The notes beneath the pieces were generated by a model that was not told where the DNA came from, did not search any database, and worked only from the letters and a program-made list of their open reading frames with translations. This document shows, one piece after another, positions 19,003 to 27,803 of a stretch of DNA of 64,000 nt. This stretch comes from Thiohalospira halophila DSM 15071 (lineage in GTDB: Bacteria > Pseudomonadota > Gammaproteobacteria > Thiohalospirales > Thiohalospiraceae): NCBI RefSeq assembly GCF_900112605.1, contig NZ_FOMJ01000001.1, positions 272,577-336,576 on the forward strand, in the 5' to 3' direction. Numbering within the stretch: the stretch's first letter is position 1; every line of letters starts with the position of its first letter. A program made the translations under genes and the position numbers.

Positions 19003-20547
19003 ATGGCTTTCTCGATGGAAGAGCAGACCCGGATCCTGGTGCGGGAGGTCTATCACCGGCGGGTCATGATCGTGACCCTGTTCATCATCGTCTCCCTCCT
19101 GGCGGTCAGCGTCGGGCTGGTCATGCCCAAGCGCTATTCCACCAGTACCGACATCCTGGTGGATGACCGCAACATCCTGCAGCCGCTCATGGAGGGGACG
19201 GCCGTTCCCACCGGTGTCTCCGACCGGGCGAGCCTGGCCCGGGAGCTGATCTTCGGCCAGCGGATCCTGAACCAGGTCCTGGAACGGGCCGGCCTGCGCG
19301 AGCCCGACATGACCCCCCGCGAGGAGGAACAGGCGCTGGAGGACCTCAAGTCGGCCACCCGCGTGACCAGCCACGGCAACAACCTCATCCGGATCACCTA
19401 CCAGGACAGCGACCCGGACCGGGCGCAGAGGGTGGCCCGACTCTTCGCCGGGCTTTTCATCCAGGGCAGCCATGAGGCGAAGCTCCGGGAGAGCCGGGAG
19501 GCCTTCAACTTCATCGACGAGCAGGTGGAGGAGTACCACCAGAAGCTGGTGGAGGCGGAGCGCAAGCTCAAGGAGTTCCGCTCCCGCAATCTGGGCGCCC
19601 GCGCCGGCTCGGAGCGCTCCATCAACGAGCGAATCAATGAGCTGACCTCCCGCATCGAGCGCACGGAGATGGAGCTCAAGGAGGCGCGGGTCCAGGAGGA
19701 GTCCCTCCAGCGACAGCTCTCCGGCCAGGCGGCCATCACGGTGAGCCTTACTCGGGAGGGCCAGTTCCGCGGCCAGCTGGCCGAACTCCAGCAGAAGCTG
19801 GATGACCTCCTCCTGCGCTACACCGACTCCCACCCCGACGTACGCCGGGTGAAGTCCCAGATCGAGACCCTCAAGCAGGCGGTGGAAGATGAACGCCAGC
19901 GCCGGCAGCTCGCCGAGCAGAACGGGGAACAGGAGGACTTCGTCGACGAGAACATCTCCCTGAACCCCCTCTACCAGCAGCTGCGCAGTCAGCTTTCGGA
20001 GATCCGGACCCGGATCGACACCCTGGAGACCCGCCTGGCCGAGAGCGAGGAGCAGCTGAACCGGGAGATCGAACGGGGACAGCAGGTCCACGAGAGCGAG
20101 GCGGTCCTCTCCGAGCTCACCCGGGATTACGAGGTGAACAAGGAGATCTACCAGGACCTCCTGCGCCGGCGGGAGAACGCCCGCGTCTCCATGAGCATGG
20201 ACGAGCAGAACCAGGGCCTGGCCCTGCGGATCGAGGAGCCGGCCCGGCTGCCCAACCAGCCGGACGGGCTCCGCCTGATGCACGTGGCCGCGGGTGGGCT
20301 CTTCGCGGGCCTTGCCCTGCCGCTGGGGCTGGTGGTGCTGCTGGTCCGCTTCGACCCGCGGCTGCGCTCCGCCGAAGAGCTGTCACGCACGCTGGAGGTG
20401 CCCGTCATGGGCGTCATCCCCCACCTGGCGAATCCCGTGGACCGGCGTCAAGGGCGGCGGATCACCCTGTGGCTCGTGGCCGCCACCCTGCTCTGGGCGG
20501 GTCTCTTCGGGGCCGCTGGCTGGGGCCGTATCACCGGAGTCGTGTAA
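19003..20547 (+). CDS. Polysaccharide chain-length determinant (Wzz/GumC type)
   Basis: A 514-residue inner-membrane co-polymerase that sets polymer length. A membrane helix at about residues 21-44 is followed by the Wzz domain (KRYSTSTDILVDDRNI). A long periplasmic coiled-coil region (about 150-390) comes next, with a GNVR-like domain around residues 360-400, and then two C-terminal membrane helices. No cytoplasmic kinase domain is attached; the separate kinase-like protein follows. The architecture matches chain-length proteins of EpsH/exosortase A loci. Its TAA stop shares one base with the ATG of the next gene. Confidence 0.9.
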   Translation: MAFSMEEQTRILVREVYHRRVMIVTLFIIVSLLAVSVGLVMPKRYSTSTDILVDDRNILQPLMEGTAVPTGVSDRASLARELIFGQRILNQVLERAGLREPDMTPREEEQALEDLKSATRVTSHGNNLIRITYQDSDPDRAQRVARLFAGLFIQGSHEAKLRESREAFNFIDEQVEEYHQKLVEAERKLKEFRSRNLGARAGSERSINERINELTSRIERTEMELKEARVQEESLQRQLSGQAAITVSLTREGQFRGQLAELQQKLDDLLLRYTDSHPDVRRVKSQIETLKQAVEDERQRRQLAEQNGEQEDFVDENISLNPLYQQLRSQLSEIRTRIDTLETRLAESEEQLNREIERGQQVHESEAVLSELTRDYEVNKEIYQDLLRRRENARVSMSMDEQNQGLALRIEEPARLPNQPDGLRLMHVAAGGLFAGLALPLGLVVLLVRFDPRLRSAEELSRTLEVPVMGVIPHLANPVDRRQGRRITLWLVAATLLWAGLFGAAGWGRITGVV

Positions 20548-21362
20548 TGACCAGCAAACTGGAGAATGCCCTGCAACGGGCCCGTGACGAGGGGCACGGC
20601 GGGAAGGGCCCGGAGGCCGAGTTCGGCCCGGGGCACGGAAACCGCGCCCTGCGCCGCCGCGAGGACCACCGCCGCGCCATCGCCAGCATGGACGAGGGGC
20701 CGCTGCACACGGCGGAGTTCCTGGACGAGCGGCGGATCATCCATCCCGGCATGAATCAGCCCGAGGTGGCCAACCGCTTCCGCGAGCTGCGGACCCGGCT
20801 GTTCGAACTGCGGCCCACCGGCAACTTCTCGCTCCTGGTCACCTCCGTGGTGCCCAGTGGCGGTGCGACCTTCACCGGCCTCAACCTGGCGGCCGCCATT
20901 GCCCTGGACCAGTCCCGGACCTCCCTGATGATCGACGCCAATCTCGGCGAGCCGCGGCTGCAGGAGATCCTGGACCTGCGACCCGAGCTGGGGCTGGCCG
21001 ACTATCTCGAGGACGACACCCTGGACATCGCCCGGATCCTCTACACCAGCGGGATCCCGCGGCTGCGGGTCATCCCCATGGGGCGCCGACGCGAGGGGGC
21101 GGCGGAGTTCTTTACCACGGTTCGCATGCATCGGTTCATGGAGGATGTCCAGAGCCGCTATCCGGACCGCTACGTCGTGGTGGATGCCCCGGCCCTCTCG
21201 GAATCGGCGGACGCCCGGATCCTCGCCGATCTCTGCGATTACGTCCTCCTGGTGGTGCCCTACGGTCGGGTTACCCGGCCCCAGATGGAGCACGCCGTGG
21301 CCAGCATCGGCCAGGACCGTCTGGCCGGCGTCGTGATGAATGATGAACCGACCTGGGACTGA
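20547..21362 (+). CDS. BY-kinase-like protein with a degenerate Walker A motif
   Basis: A 271-residue homologue of the tyrosine autokinases (CpsD/Wzc cytoplasmic domain) that partner chain-length proteins. The linker EVANRFRELRTRLFEL and the domain order are typical, and Walker A' (SLMIDANLGEPRL) and Walker B (YVVVDAPAL) positions are recognisable. The Walker A position at residues 103-110 reads PSGGATFT, with no GK[ST] lysine, and there is no C-terminal tyrosine cluster. ATP hydrolysis by the usual mechanism therefore looks unlikely, and it may be a structural or regulatory pseudokinase. It overlaps the next gene by 23 nt. Confidence 0.8.
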   Translation: MTSKLENALQRARDEGHGGKGPEAEFGPGHGNRALRRREDHRRAIASMDEGPLHTAEFLDERRIIHPGMNQPEVANRFRELRTRLFELRPTGNFSLLVTSVVPSGGATFTGLNLAAAIALDQSRTSLMIDANLGEPRLQEILDLRPELGLADYLEDDTLDIARILYTSGIPRLRVIPMGRRREGAAEFFTTVRMHRFMEDVQSRYPDRYVVVDAPALSESADARILADLCDYVLLVVPYGRVTRPQMEHAVASIGQDRLAGVVMNDEPTWD

Positions 21363-22632
21363 GCGGTGTCGCCTCGGGCCGGTGGTCGTGGCCGGGATGC
21401 TCCTCTGGCCGCCCGCCGTGACCGCCCTGGATACCGCCTGGGAGCTGGGAGTGAGCCAGGAACACAGCGACAACATCCAGCGCAACCCCGAGGGGCAGGA
21501 GGTCGCCGACGTGGTGCGAACCGGCAGCCTCGGTGCGCAGTTGCAGGCGGATCGCTCCTACCTCGAGGGCCAGGCGGAGGTGCGGGTCGACTACCTCCAT
21601 TACCGCGAGGGGACCTTCAACGACGAGGTCCGGGGGCAGGGCAGCGCCGACCTGACCTGGCACATCGCTCCCGAGCGACTGAGCTGGCAGCTCCAGGAGC
21701 GGCTCGCGGTTGTCGAGGAGCGCTCCACCGAGCCGTTGTCCCCGGGCAACCGCCAGCAGGTCAATGTCTTCTCCACTGGACCGGATTACCGCCTGCGGCT
21801 GGGGGGCAGCCGTTTCCTGGACGCGGGTGCCCGCTATACCGACCTTCGGTATTCCCGGAGCGACAACGACAGTCAGCGGGTCGGGGTCCAGTTCCAGGTG
21901 GGTTATCGCCCGAGCCCGGTCCTGGAGAACCGGCTCATCCTGGACATGACCCGGACCCATTTCCCGCAGCGGGCCTCGACCCGGGACTACGACCGCCAGG
22001 ACCTCTACGGCCGAATCTCCCTGCGGGGAGCCACCACCCGCACCGTCGCCGACCTGGGAGTGACGAGTATTCAGCGGGCGGCCGGCGATGACATCGGCGG
22101 GGCCCTGGCCCGGCTGGCCTGGGAACGGGACCTGACGGCGGTCACGGAGCTGCGCGTGAACCTGGCGGGTGAATACAGCAACACGGCCAGCGATCTGCTG
22201 GGCCGGCCCGAGGAGCCCGCGCGCGATCCGGCCGCCGTGGAGTCCGCCGCAGATGTCTTCTTCGCTCGCCGTGGGGATATCGGCATCCGCCACGAGACGC
22301 CCCGGGGCTCCCTGGCGCTGGACCTGCTAGTGGAGGACCGGGAGTACGAGGAGGCCCCGCTCGATCAACTGCGCACGCAGGCAAGCCTCATCCTGGGCGT
22401 GGTTGCCGGCCCCCGCAGCCGACTGGAGCTTTTCGGCTACCACGCCGCCTATGACTACGACGCAACGGAGCGCCGGGATGTCGATCGGGAGGGCGGATTG
22501 CGCCTGCGGTACCGGTTGCGCCGCTCCCTGGAGGTCCGGCTGGAGGGGGCCCGGGCGGAACGGATGACCAACGGTGATACCGGCGAATACCAGGAGAACC
22601 GCGTTCTCCTGGAACTGAGCTATCGAGGGTAG
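21340..22632 (+). CDS. Outer-membrane beta-barrel protein of the polysaccharide locus
   Basis: A 430-residue protein with an N-terminal hydrophobic signal (about residues 12-30, ending VTALDT). A long series of alternating beta strands follows, many ending in aromatic or arginine residues (RYTDLRYSR, LELFGYHAAYDYD). The C-terminus, LLELSYRG, lacks a terminal Phe. This resembles the uncharacterised barrel found in exosortase-associated exopolysaccharide clusters. The usual guess is a role in secretion through, or attachment to, the outer membrane; the sequence does not show more. ATG 21340 is 3 nt before a second ATG, both within the preceding gene's tail. Confidence 0.75.
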   Translation: MMNRPGTERCRLGPVVVAGMLLWPPAVTALDTAWELGVSQEHSDNIQRNPEGQEVADVVRTGSLGAQLQADRSYLEGQAEVRVDYLHYREGTFNDEVRGQGSADLTWHIAPERLSWQLQERLAVVEERSTEPLSPGNRQQVNVFSTGPDYRLRLGGSRFLDAGARYTDLRYSRSDNDSQRVGVQFQVGYRPSPVLENRLILDMTRTHFPQRASTRDYDRQDLYGRISLRGATTRTVADLGVTSIQRAAGDDIGGALARLAWERDLTAVTELRVNLAGEYSNTASDLLGRPEEPARDPAAVESAADVFFARRGDIGIRHETPRGSLALDLLVEDREYEEAPLDQLRTQASLILGVVAGPRSRLELFGYHAAYDYDATERRDVDREGGLRLRYRLRRSLEVRLEGARAERMTNGDTGEYQENRVLLELSYRG

Positions 22633-22640
22633 GGACAACC

Positions 22641-23741
22641 ATGTATCTCGAGCACTTCGGCCTGGACGACGAGCCCTTCCGCCTGGATCCCGAGGGGGAG
22701 TACCTCTACCTCTCCGAGAACCACCGCCGGGCGAGGACCTTCATGGAGTACTCGCTCTTCCGGGAGGGGGGCTTCGTGGTGGTAACCGGCGACATCGGTA
22801 CCGGCAAGACCACCCTGGTGGAGCACTTCCTTGCCGGTCTGCCGGAGGATGTGGCGATCGCCCGTCTCGCCCGCACGCGGCTGGAGCCGGCCGAGCTGTT
22901 GCAGACCCTCATGAGCCGCTTCGGCATGGAGCCCTTCGAGGGCAGCCGGGTCGCCTTCATCGACGCCATCACCGATCACCTGGAGGGCCTCTATCGGCGG
23001 GGGCGCACCGCCCTGCTGGTGGTGGACGAGGCCCAGGCCCTGGGGCGGGATGCCCTGGAGGAGCTGCGCCTGCTCACCGAGTTCGGCGGTGGCCGCGGTC
23101 GGCGGCTGCACGTCCTCCTGGTGGGGCAGCCGGAACTGGGGGATCTCCTGGACGGCCCGGGGATGGACCAGTTCCTCCAGCGAGTCCGGCTGCGGATGCA
23201 TCTGCGTCCCCTGACCGGCGACGAGATGGTCGAGTACATCAATCACCGCCTGGCCGTCGCGGGGGCCACCGAGGCGCTGTTCGACGATGTGGCCTGCGAG
23301 CGGATCCTGGAATACAGCGGCGGCGTGCCGCGGCTGGTCAACGTCCTCTGCGATACCGCCCTGATGCTGGCCTACGGTGAGGGACGCCGCTATCCCGGCA
23401 TCGATTCGGTGGACGAGGCCATTGCCGAACTCGGCTGGCGGCCCTTCACCGATCGTCCCCGGGGCCTGGCCCCGGTGGGGGGAACCGAGGGCGCCATCCG
23501 CGACGTCGCCGGTCAGCTGGAGGACGGCCTCGGGGACCTGCGGGAAGAGCTGGCCGCCACCCGGGCCCAGCTGGCGGAGCTTACGGAGGTCGTCCGCGCC
23601 CTGGCGCATCCCGGTTCCGGACCGCCGCCGGAACTCGACCAGCTGGTGGAGCAGGGCGAGGTGGAGAAGCCGGAGCAGACGGGCGAGGGTGCCAGCGGCC
23701 ACGGCTGGTTCGCCCTGAGCCGGCGGCGGGAGAGTTCATGA
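22641..23741 (+). CDS. ExeA/GspA-like AAA+ ATPase of exosortase-associated loci
   Basis: This 366-residue ATPase has the ExeA family opening MYLEHFGLDDEPF. Its Walker A motif is intact (GDIGTGKT, residues 50-57), as is Walker B (LLVVDE, D129-E130), followed by sensor residues (LLVGQPEL). A C-terminal coiled-coil of about 60 residues ends in a charged tail. It matches the secretion ATPase family that accompanies EpsH/exosortase A clusters and probably powers a step of polymer assembly or export. Unlike the kinase-like protein two genes upstream, all nucleotide-binding residues are present. It overlaps the next gene by 4 nt. Confidence 0.88.
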   Translation: MYLEHFGLDDEPFRLDPEGEYLYLSENHRRARTFMEYSLFREGGFVVVTGDIGTGKTTLVEHFLAGLPEDVAIARLARTRLEPAELLQTLMSRFGMEPFEGSRVAFIDAITDHLEGLYRRGRTALLVVDEAQALGRDALEELRLLTEFGGGRGRRLHVLLVGQPELGDLLDGPGMDQFLQRVRLRMHLRPLTGDEMVEYINHRLAVAGATEALFDDVACERILEYSGGVPRLVNVLCDTALMLAYGEGRRYPGIDSVDEAIAELGWRPFTDRPRGLAPVGGTEGAIRDVAGQLEDGLGDLREELAATRAQLAELTEVVRALAHPGSGPPPELDQLVEQGEVEKPEQTGEGASGHGWFALSRRRESS

Positions 23742-25441
23742 TGGCGGATATTGCCGGCATTGCCCTGCTCCAGCGCCATCTGGCCCCGCCACGGGCCGAG
23801 GAGCTGGCACGCATGGCCGCGGTCCTCGGCGGTGCCGAGGAGAGCCTGGTCGCCGGGGCCACCGGCACGGCGGCACTGGGGTCCCCCGTCTACCGCCTGG
23901 AGCGCGGCGGCTGGCTGGTAGTCGCCGGCGCAGCCGGCAGACCGGTTCCGGACGAGGAGGGGCTGCTCTCCCCGGAACCCGGGCCGACCCTGGCGCGGCT
24001 GGCGGGCCCCTTTGCCCTGGCGGCGTGGGACGGGAGTCGCGGGCGCCTGATCCTGGCCAGCGACCGCCAGGGCGGAGAGACCCTGTACTATGCCCTGGCC
24101 CGGGGGCGGGTCTGCTTTGCCACGCGGGTGGGGGCATTGCAGGAGGTGCTGGGGGAGGTGGCCGGGATGGATCCCGTCGGCATGGACCAGCTCTTCACGC
24201 TGGGGGCCCCCGTGGCGCCACGGACCGTCTTCGAGGGGATCGAACGCGTGCCGCCGGGATGCTGGGTGGAGATCGATGCCCGCCACCCGGTCCTCCATCG
24301 GTTCGCCTCGCCCGCCTTCCGCCCCGAAGAGGACCCCCCGGCCGAAGGCGCCGGAGGGGGGCTCGAGTACTGCCTGGAAGCCGCCCTGGAGAGGTCCACC
24401 GGTGCCGAGTCCGCGTCGGTCGCCCTCGGCGCCGACCCGGAGACCGCCCTGGAAGAGCCGGCCGGCGCCGCGCTGCTCCGGCTGGCCGGCACCCCGGGGC
24501 CGGCACGGGTGGAATCGGGTGCATGGATGGAGGCGGGCGACCTGGAGGTCGCGGTCCGCGCGCTGGAAAGCCCCCTGGTCTCCCTGGCTCCGGTGCAGGA
24601 GGGGGGGCTGGGCCGACACCTGCGGTCCCAGGGCCGGGGGCGAGTGGTGACCACCGCCGGCGGCAGCCTCGTCTCGGGGGAAAGTCGTCTGGTGGCGGAG
24701 CTGGCCGTGCGGCGGGGGTGGGCGCGCCAGCCCGATTCCATTGGGCGGCCTCGGCTGCTGGACGCCCTCGATCCCGAGCGTCTGGCGGGCACCGGCCCCG
24801 AATGGCGTCGTGCCCTCTACGGCCAGGGGCTCGACAGCCCGGATGCCGTCACCTTCAGCCACCTCCCGCGCTGGGACCAGAACGCGCGGATCCGGGCGCT
24901 CTATCTGCCGGGTGTTCGAGAGGCGCTGCCCGAGGATCCGCTGGAGGAGCTGGAGCAGGGCCTCCCCGGGGACTTCGCGCTGTGGCCGGGTCTCCATCGC
25001 GCCCTCCATCTGGAGCTGACCCTCTGGCTGGGCGGGCGGCGGCCCGGCTCGGTCCTGGCCGCCATGGGCATAGTGGTCGAGAGCCCCTGGCTGGATCCCG
25101 ACGTTGTGGCAGCGGCAGCGGCGCGACCGCATGCCCCGGTGCTGCGCCGGGCGCTGCATCGGGCGCGTCGAGGGACCGGTCCTTCCCGGACCGGGAGCGG
25201 GGTCGCACCGCTCCCCGGGGCCGGGGAGGCCACCCTGGGACGCTATCTGGATCCGGGGTTGGTGGAGGTGACCGGCCTGTTCGATCCCGATCGAGTCGGC
25301 CGGCTGGTAATGCGGTGGCGACGGGGCTGCCGGCTGACGCCCGCGGATCGCAGGGCGCTACTGGTGGTGGTGACCACCGGGATCTGGGCCCGGCACTGCC
25401 TGGAGCGGCCCTCCCTGCTCCCCACGGAGGCCAGGGCATGA
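23738..25441 (+). CDS. Asparagine-synthetase-like protein with both active sites lost
   Basis: This 567-residue protein aligns by eye with class-II amidotransferase/asparagine synthetases. Residues 90-120 (FALAAWDGSRGRLILASDR...ETLYYAL) copy the FALWDxxRxxLxLARDRxGxKPLYY block, and later parts follow the synthetase domain. However, the N-terminus is MMADIAGIALL, without the catalytic cysteine right after Met. The ATP-pyrophosphatase loop, normally SGGxDS, reads VALGADPET at residues 228-236. Neither glutamine hydrolysis nor AMP activation should work as known. Exosortase A loci carry related amidotransferases; this is probably a derived, non-catalytic relative. The frame is intact and well preserved, so it is not an obvious pseudogene. 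Confidence 0.75.
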   Translation: MMADIAGIALLQRHLAPPRAEELARMAAVLGGAEESLVAGATGTAALGSPVYRLERGGWLVVAGAAGRPVPDEEGLLSPEPGPTLARLAGPFALAAWDGSRGRLILASDRQGGETLYYALARGRVCFATRVGALQEVLGEVAGMDPVGMDQLFTLGAPVAPRTVFEGIERVPPGCWVEIDARHPVLHRFASPAFRPEEDPPAEGAGGGLEYCLEAALERSTGAESASVALGADPETALEEPAGAALLRLAGTPGPARVESGAWMEAGDLEVAVRALESPLVSLAPVQEGGLGRHLRSQGRGRVVTTAGGSLVSGESRLVAELAVRRGWARQPDSIGRPRLLDALDPERLAGTGPEWRRALYGQGLDSPDAVTFSHLPRWDQNARIRALYLPGVREALPEDPLEELEQGLPGDFALWPGLHRALHLELTLWLGGRRPGSVLAAMGIVVESPWLDPDVVAAAAARPHAPVLRRALHRARRGTGPSRTGSGVAPLPGAGEATLGRYLDPGLVEVTGLFDPDRVGRLVMRWRRGCRLTPADRRALLVVVTTGIWARHCLERPSLLPTEARA

Positions 25442-26457
25442 CGACCCGGAGTCGACGCGACCGCCTGGCCAGCTGGCTGGGGCGGACCGGCATGATGCGA
25501 CCTCTGGCCCGGCTCTGGCACGCCGGCCACGACGGGGTGGTGATCCTTGCCTACCACCGCGTGGTGGATACCGGTCCGGAGGCGGATTTCCCCTGGGACA
25601 TCGACCTGGTCAGCGCCTCGAGCACCGCCTTCGATCGCCAGATGGCCGAGATCCGGCGTCACTATCACCCGGTGGGGCTGGAGGAGGTCTGGCGGCGCTG
25701 GAGTCGGGGGCGCCGGCTGCCGCGGCGGGCGGTGGCGGTGACCTTCGATGACGGCTTCGCCGATAACGCTACCTGTGCACTGCCCATCCTGCGCCGCCAC
25801 GGGATCCCGGCCACGGTCTTCGTCAGCAGCGGCTATGTCGGTTCGCGGACCCCCTTCTGGTTCGACGGCCTCGCCCACTGGGTGAACACCACGCAGGCCG
25901 AACGGATGACCATCGCCGGCGAAGTCTGGTCGCTGACCTGCATGGACAGTCGCCGGCGGGCCGGCTGGGCCGCCCTGGGCCATCTCAAGCAGCTCGAGGA
26001 GCCCCGGCGCCAGGAACAGCTGGAGGCCTGGCGGACCGAGATCGGGGAGGACGACGAGCTCGATGAAGGCTCGCGCCCCCTCTCCCGGGTCGAGCTCCAG
26101 GCGCTGGTGGAGGGCGGGATCTCCATCGGCTCCCACACGGTGAGCCATCCGGTCCTCTCGCGGTGTGATGACGCCACCCTGAGGCGGGAGCTGACCCAGT
26201 CCCGGCATGACCTGGAGGCCATGACGGGAAGCCCGGTGACCACCCTGAGTTACCCCGTGGGCGGGGCCGATGCCCACGGTCACCGGGTCCGGGAAGCGGC
26301 GCGGGAGGCCGGTTACCGCCTGGCCTGTGCCTACGTGCCCGGATTCAATCGGCGCCGCACGGCGGATCGATTTGCGCTGCGGCGTCAGCGGATCGAGCGC
26401 TACATCGACCATGATCGATTTCGCGCCATGCTGGCCTGTCCGGAGGTGTTCAAGTGA
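25438..26457 (+). CDS. NodB-type polysaccharide deacetylase
   Basis: This 339-residue protein has the NodB fold. Motif 1 is AVTFDDGFADN (catalytic Asp and metal Asp), motif 2 is GSHTVSHPVLS (the H-x3-H metal histidines), and motif 3 is near LSYPVGG. The start region carries the VVILAYHRV strand common to deacetylases of capsule loci. It should remove N- or O-acetyl groups from the sugar polymer. The enzyme has no obvious signal peptide, so it may act on lipid-linked intermediates in the cytoplasm. It overlaps the genes on both sides by 4 nt. Confidence 0.87.
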   Translation: MTTRSRRDRLASWLGRTGMMRPLARLWHAGHDGVVILAYHRVVDTGPEADFPWDIDLVSASSTAFDRQMAEIRRHYHPVGLEEVWRRWSRGRRLPRRAVAVTFDDGFADNATCALPILRRHGIPATVFVSSGYVGSRTPFWFDGLAHWVNTTQAERMTIAGEVWSLTCMDSRRRAGWAALGHLKQLEEPRRQEQLEAWRTEIGEDDELDEGSRPLSRVELQALVEGGISIGSHTVSHPVLSRCDDATLRRELTQSRHDLEAMTGSPVTTLSYPVGGADAHGHRVREAAREAGYRLACAYVPGFNRRRTADRFALRRQRIERYIDHDRFRAMLACPEVFK

Positions 26458-27803
26458 ACCGCCCGACTTCCAGTGCCGTGGACGGCGCCTGGGTGCCCCG
26501 GCTGGCGCTGCTCCTGCAGACCGCGGTCTGGGCCCTGAGCCCCTTCCACTTCCTCATCGCCTACCTGGTGCTGCTGCTCATCCGTCCCCACGAGTTCCTG
26601 CCCGGGGTCCAGGGGCTGCCGCTGATGCCGGTGGTGATGATGGGGGCGGTGGCCGCCTGGATCCTGGCGCGGGAGAAGGATTTCGGCGCACCGGCCTTTG
26701 TCCTGCTGGTGGGGCTGGTCCTGGCCATGGTCGCCAGCCGGGTCGCCTTGGGCTGGCTCGGCGGGATCCCGGCAGTAATATCCGAGTTCTTGCCCATCCT
26801 CCTGATCTTCCTGCTGGTGGCCACGGTGGTCAGTACGCTGTCGCGCCAGCGGGTCTTCCTGGTGCTGCTCTTCGGTGCCTCCGTCTACATGTCGCTGCAC
26901 GGGATCCAGCAGCACCTGACCGGGACCGGCTGGACCGGGGCCGAGCTGCTGGCCGGGCGCATCCGCTATATCGGCTTCTTCCACGACCCCAATGACCTGG
27001 GCCTCTTCCTGGTCATGACCCTGCCCATGGCCTTCTTCCTCTTCGGGCGCAGCCGCAGCCCGGCGGTGCGGCTGCCCCTGGTGCTGGGAGTCGCCGTCGT
27101 CTTCTACGCCATCTATCTCACCGGATCCCGCGGGACGCTCCTGGCTACCCTGGCGGTCCTCGGGGTCTACTTCGCCCGCCGCTACGGCTGGACGGTGAGC
27201 GCCCTGCTCGCGGCACTGGTGCTACCCGTCCTCCTGCTGCTCCTGCCGAGCCGTTTCACGGACCTGGATCCGGGAGAGTCCTCGGCCCACGGCCGGGTGG
27301 AGGCCTGGTACAACGGCATGCAGATGTTTCAGAGCAATCCGCTCACCGGGGTGGGCTGGGGGCGGTTCACGGAGTTCAATCCGCTGACGGCGCACAACTC
27401 CCTCGTCCTGGTGCTGGCGGAGACCGGCCTGCTGGGACTGACCTTCTGGCTGGCCTTCTTCGGCGGCGTGGTCTGGCTGCTGTTCCGGGTGCTTGGCCAC
27501 TGGCAGCAGTACGGGGACGCCGTGGCGGACCCCGCGGGTCGCGAATGGGCGGATCTCGCCCGGGCGCTGCTCATCGCCTTCGTGGGGATCGGGGTCTCCG
27601 CCTTCTTCCTCAGTCGCAGTTACAACATCATCCTCTATCTGCTGGCCGCGGTGGCCGTCGGTGCCTTCCTGGGGTATCGGCGCAACAGGGGGCTGGAGGC
27701 GCCCGGTCCGGGGCGGGTGCTGGAGCGGGCGGCCCTGGGTGCGCTGGTCCTGGCGGCCGCCTTCTTTGTCGTCATCAAGGGTCTGCTGGGGGCGGCGTCA
27801 TGA
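26454..27803 (+). CDS. O-antigen polymerase/ligase-like membrane protein (Wzy/WaaL type)
   Basis: A 449-residue protein with about eleven membrane helices and a periplasmic loop holding the family signature. The Wzy_C segment (YLTGSRGTLLATLAVL) is followed by a loop with GVGWGRFTEFNPLTAHNSLVLVLAETGLLGL, whose HNS and glutamate are characteristic. The start RPHEFLPGVQGLPLMPVVM resembles the exosortase-A-associated O-glycosylation ligase family. In this setting it would polymerise repeat units or ligate them to an acceptor. It starts at GTG 26454, overlapping the previous stop. Confidence 0.85.
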   Translation: MNRPTSSAVDGAWVPRLALLLQTAVWALSPFHFLIAYLVLLLIRPHEFLPGVQGLPLMPVVMMGAVAAWILAREKDFGAPAFVLLVGLVLAMVASRVALGWLGGIPAVISEFLPILLIFLLVATVVSTLSRQRVFLVLLFGASVYMSLHGIQQHLTGTGWTGAELLAGRIRYIGFFHDPNDLGLFLVMTLPMAFFLFGRSRSPAVRLPLVLGVAVVFYAIYLTGSRGTLLATLAVLGVYFARRYGWTVSALLAALVLPVLLLLLPSRFTDLDPGESSAHGRVEAWYNGMQMFQSNPLTGVGWGRFTEFNPLTAHNSLVLVLAETGLLGLTFWLAFFGGVVWLLFRVLGHWQQYGDAVADPAGREWADLARALLIAFVGIGVSAFFLSRSYNIILYLLAAVAVGAFLGYRRNRGLEAPGPGRVLERAALGALVLAAAFFVVIKGLLGAAS

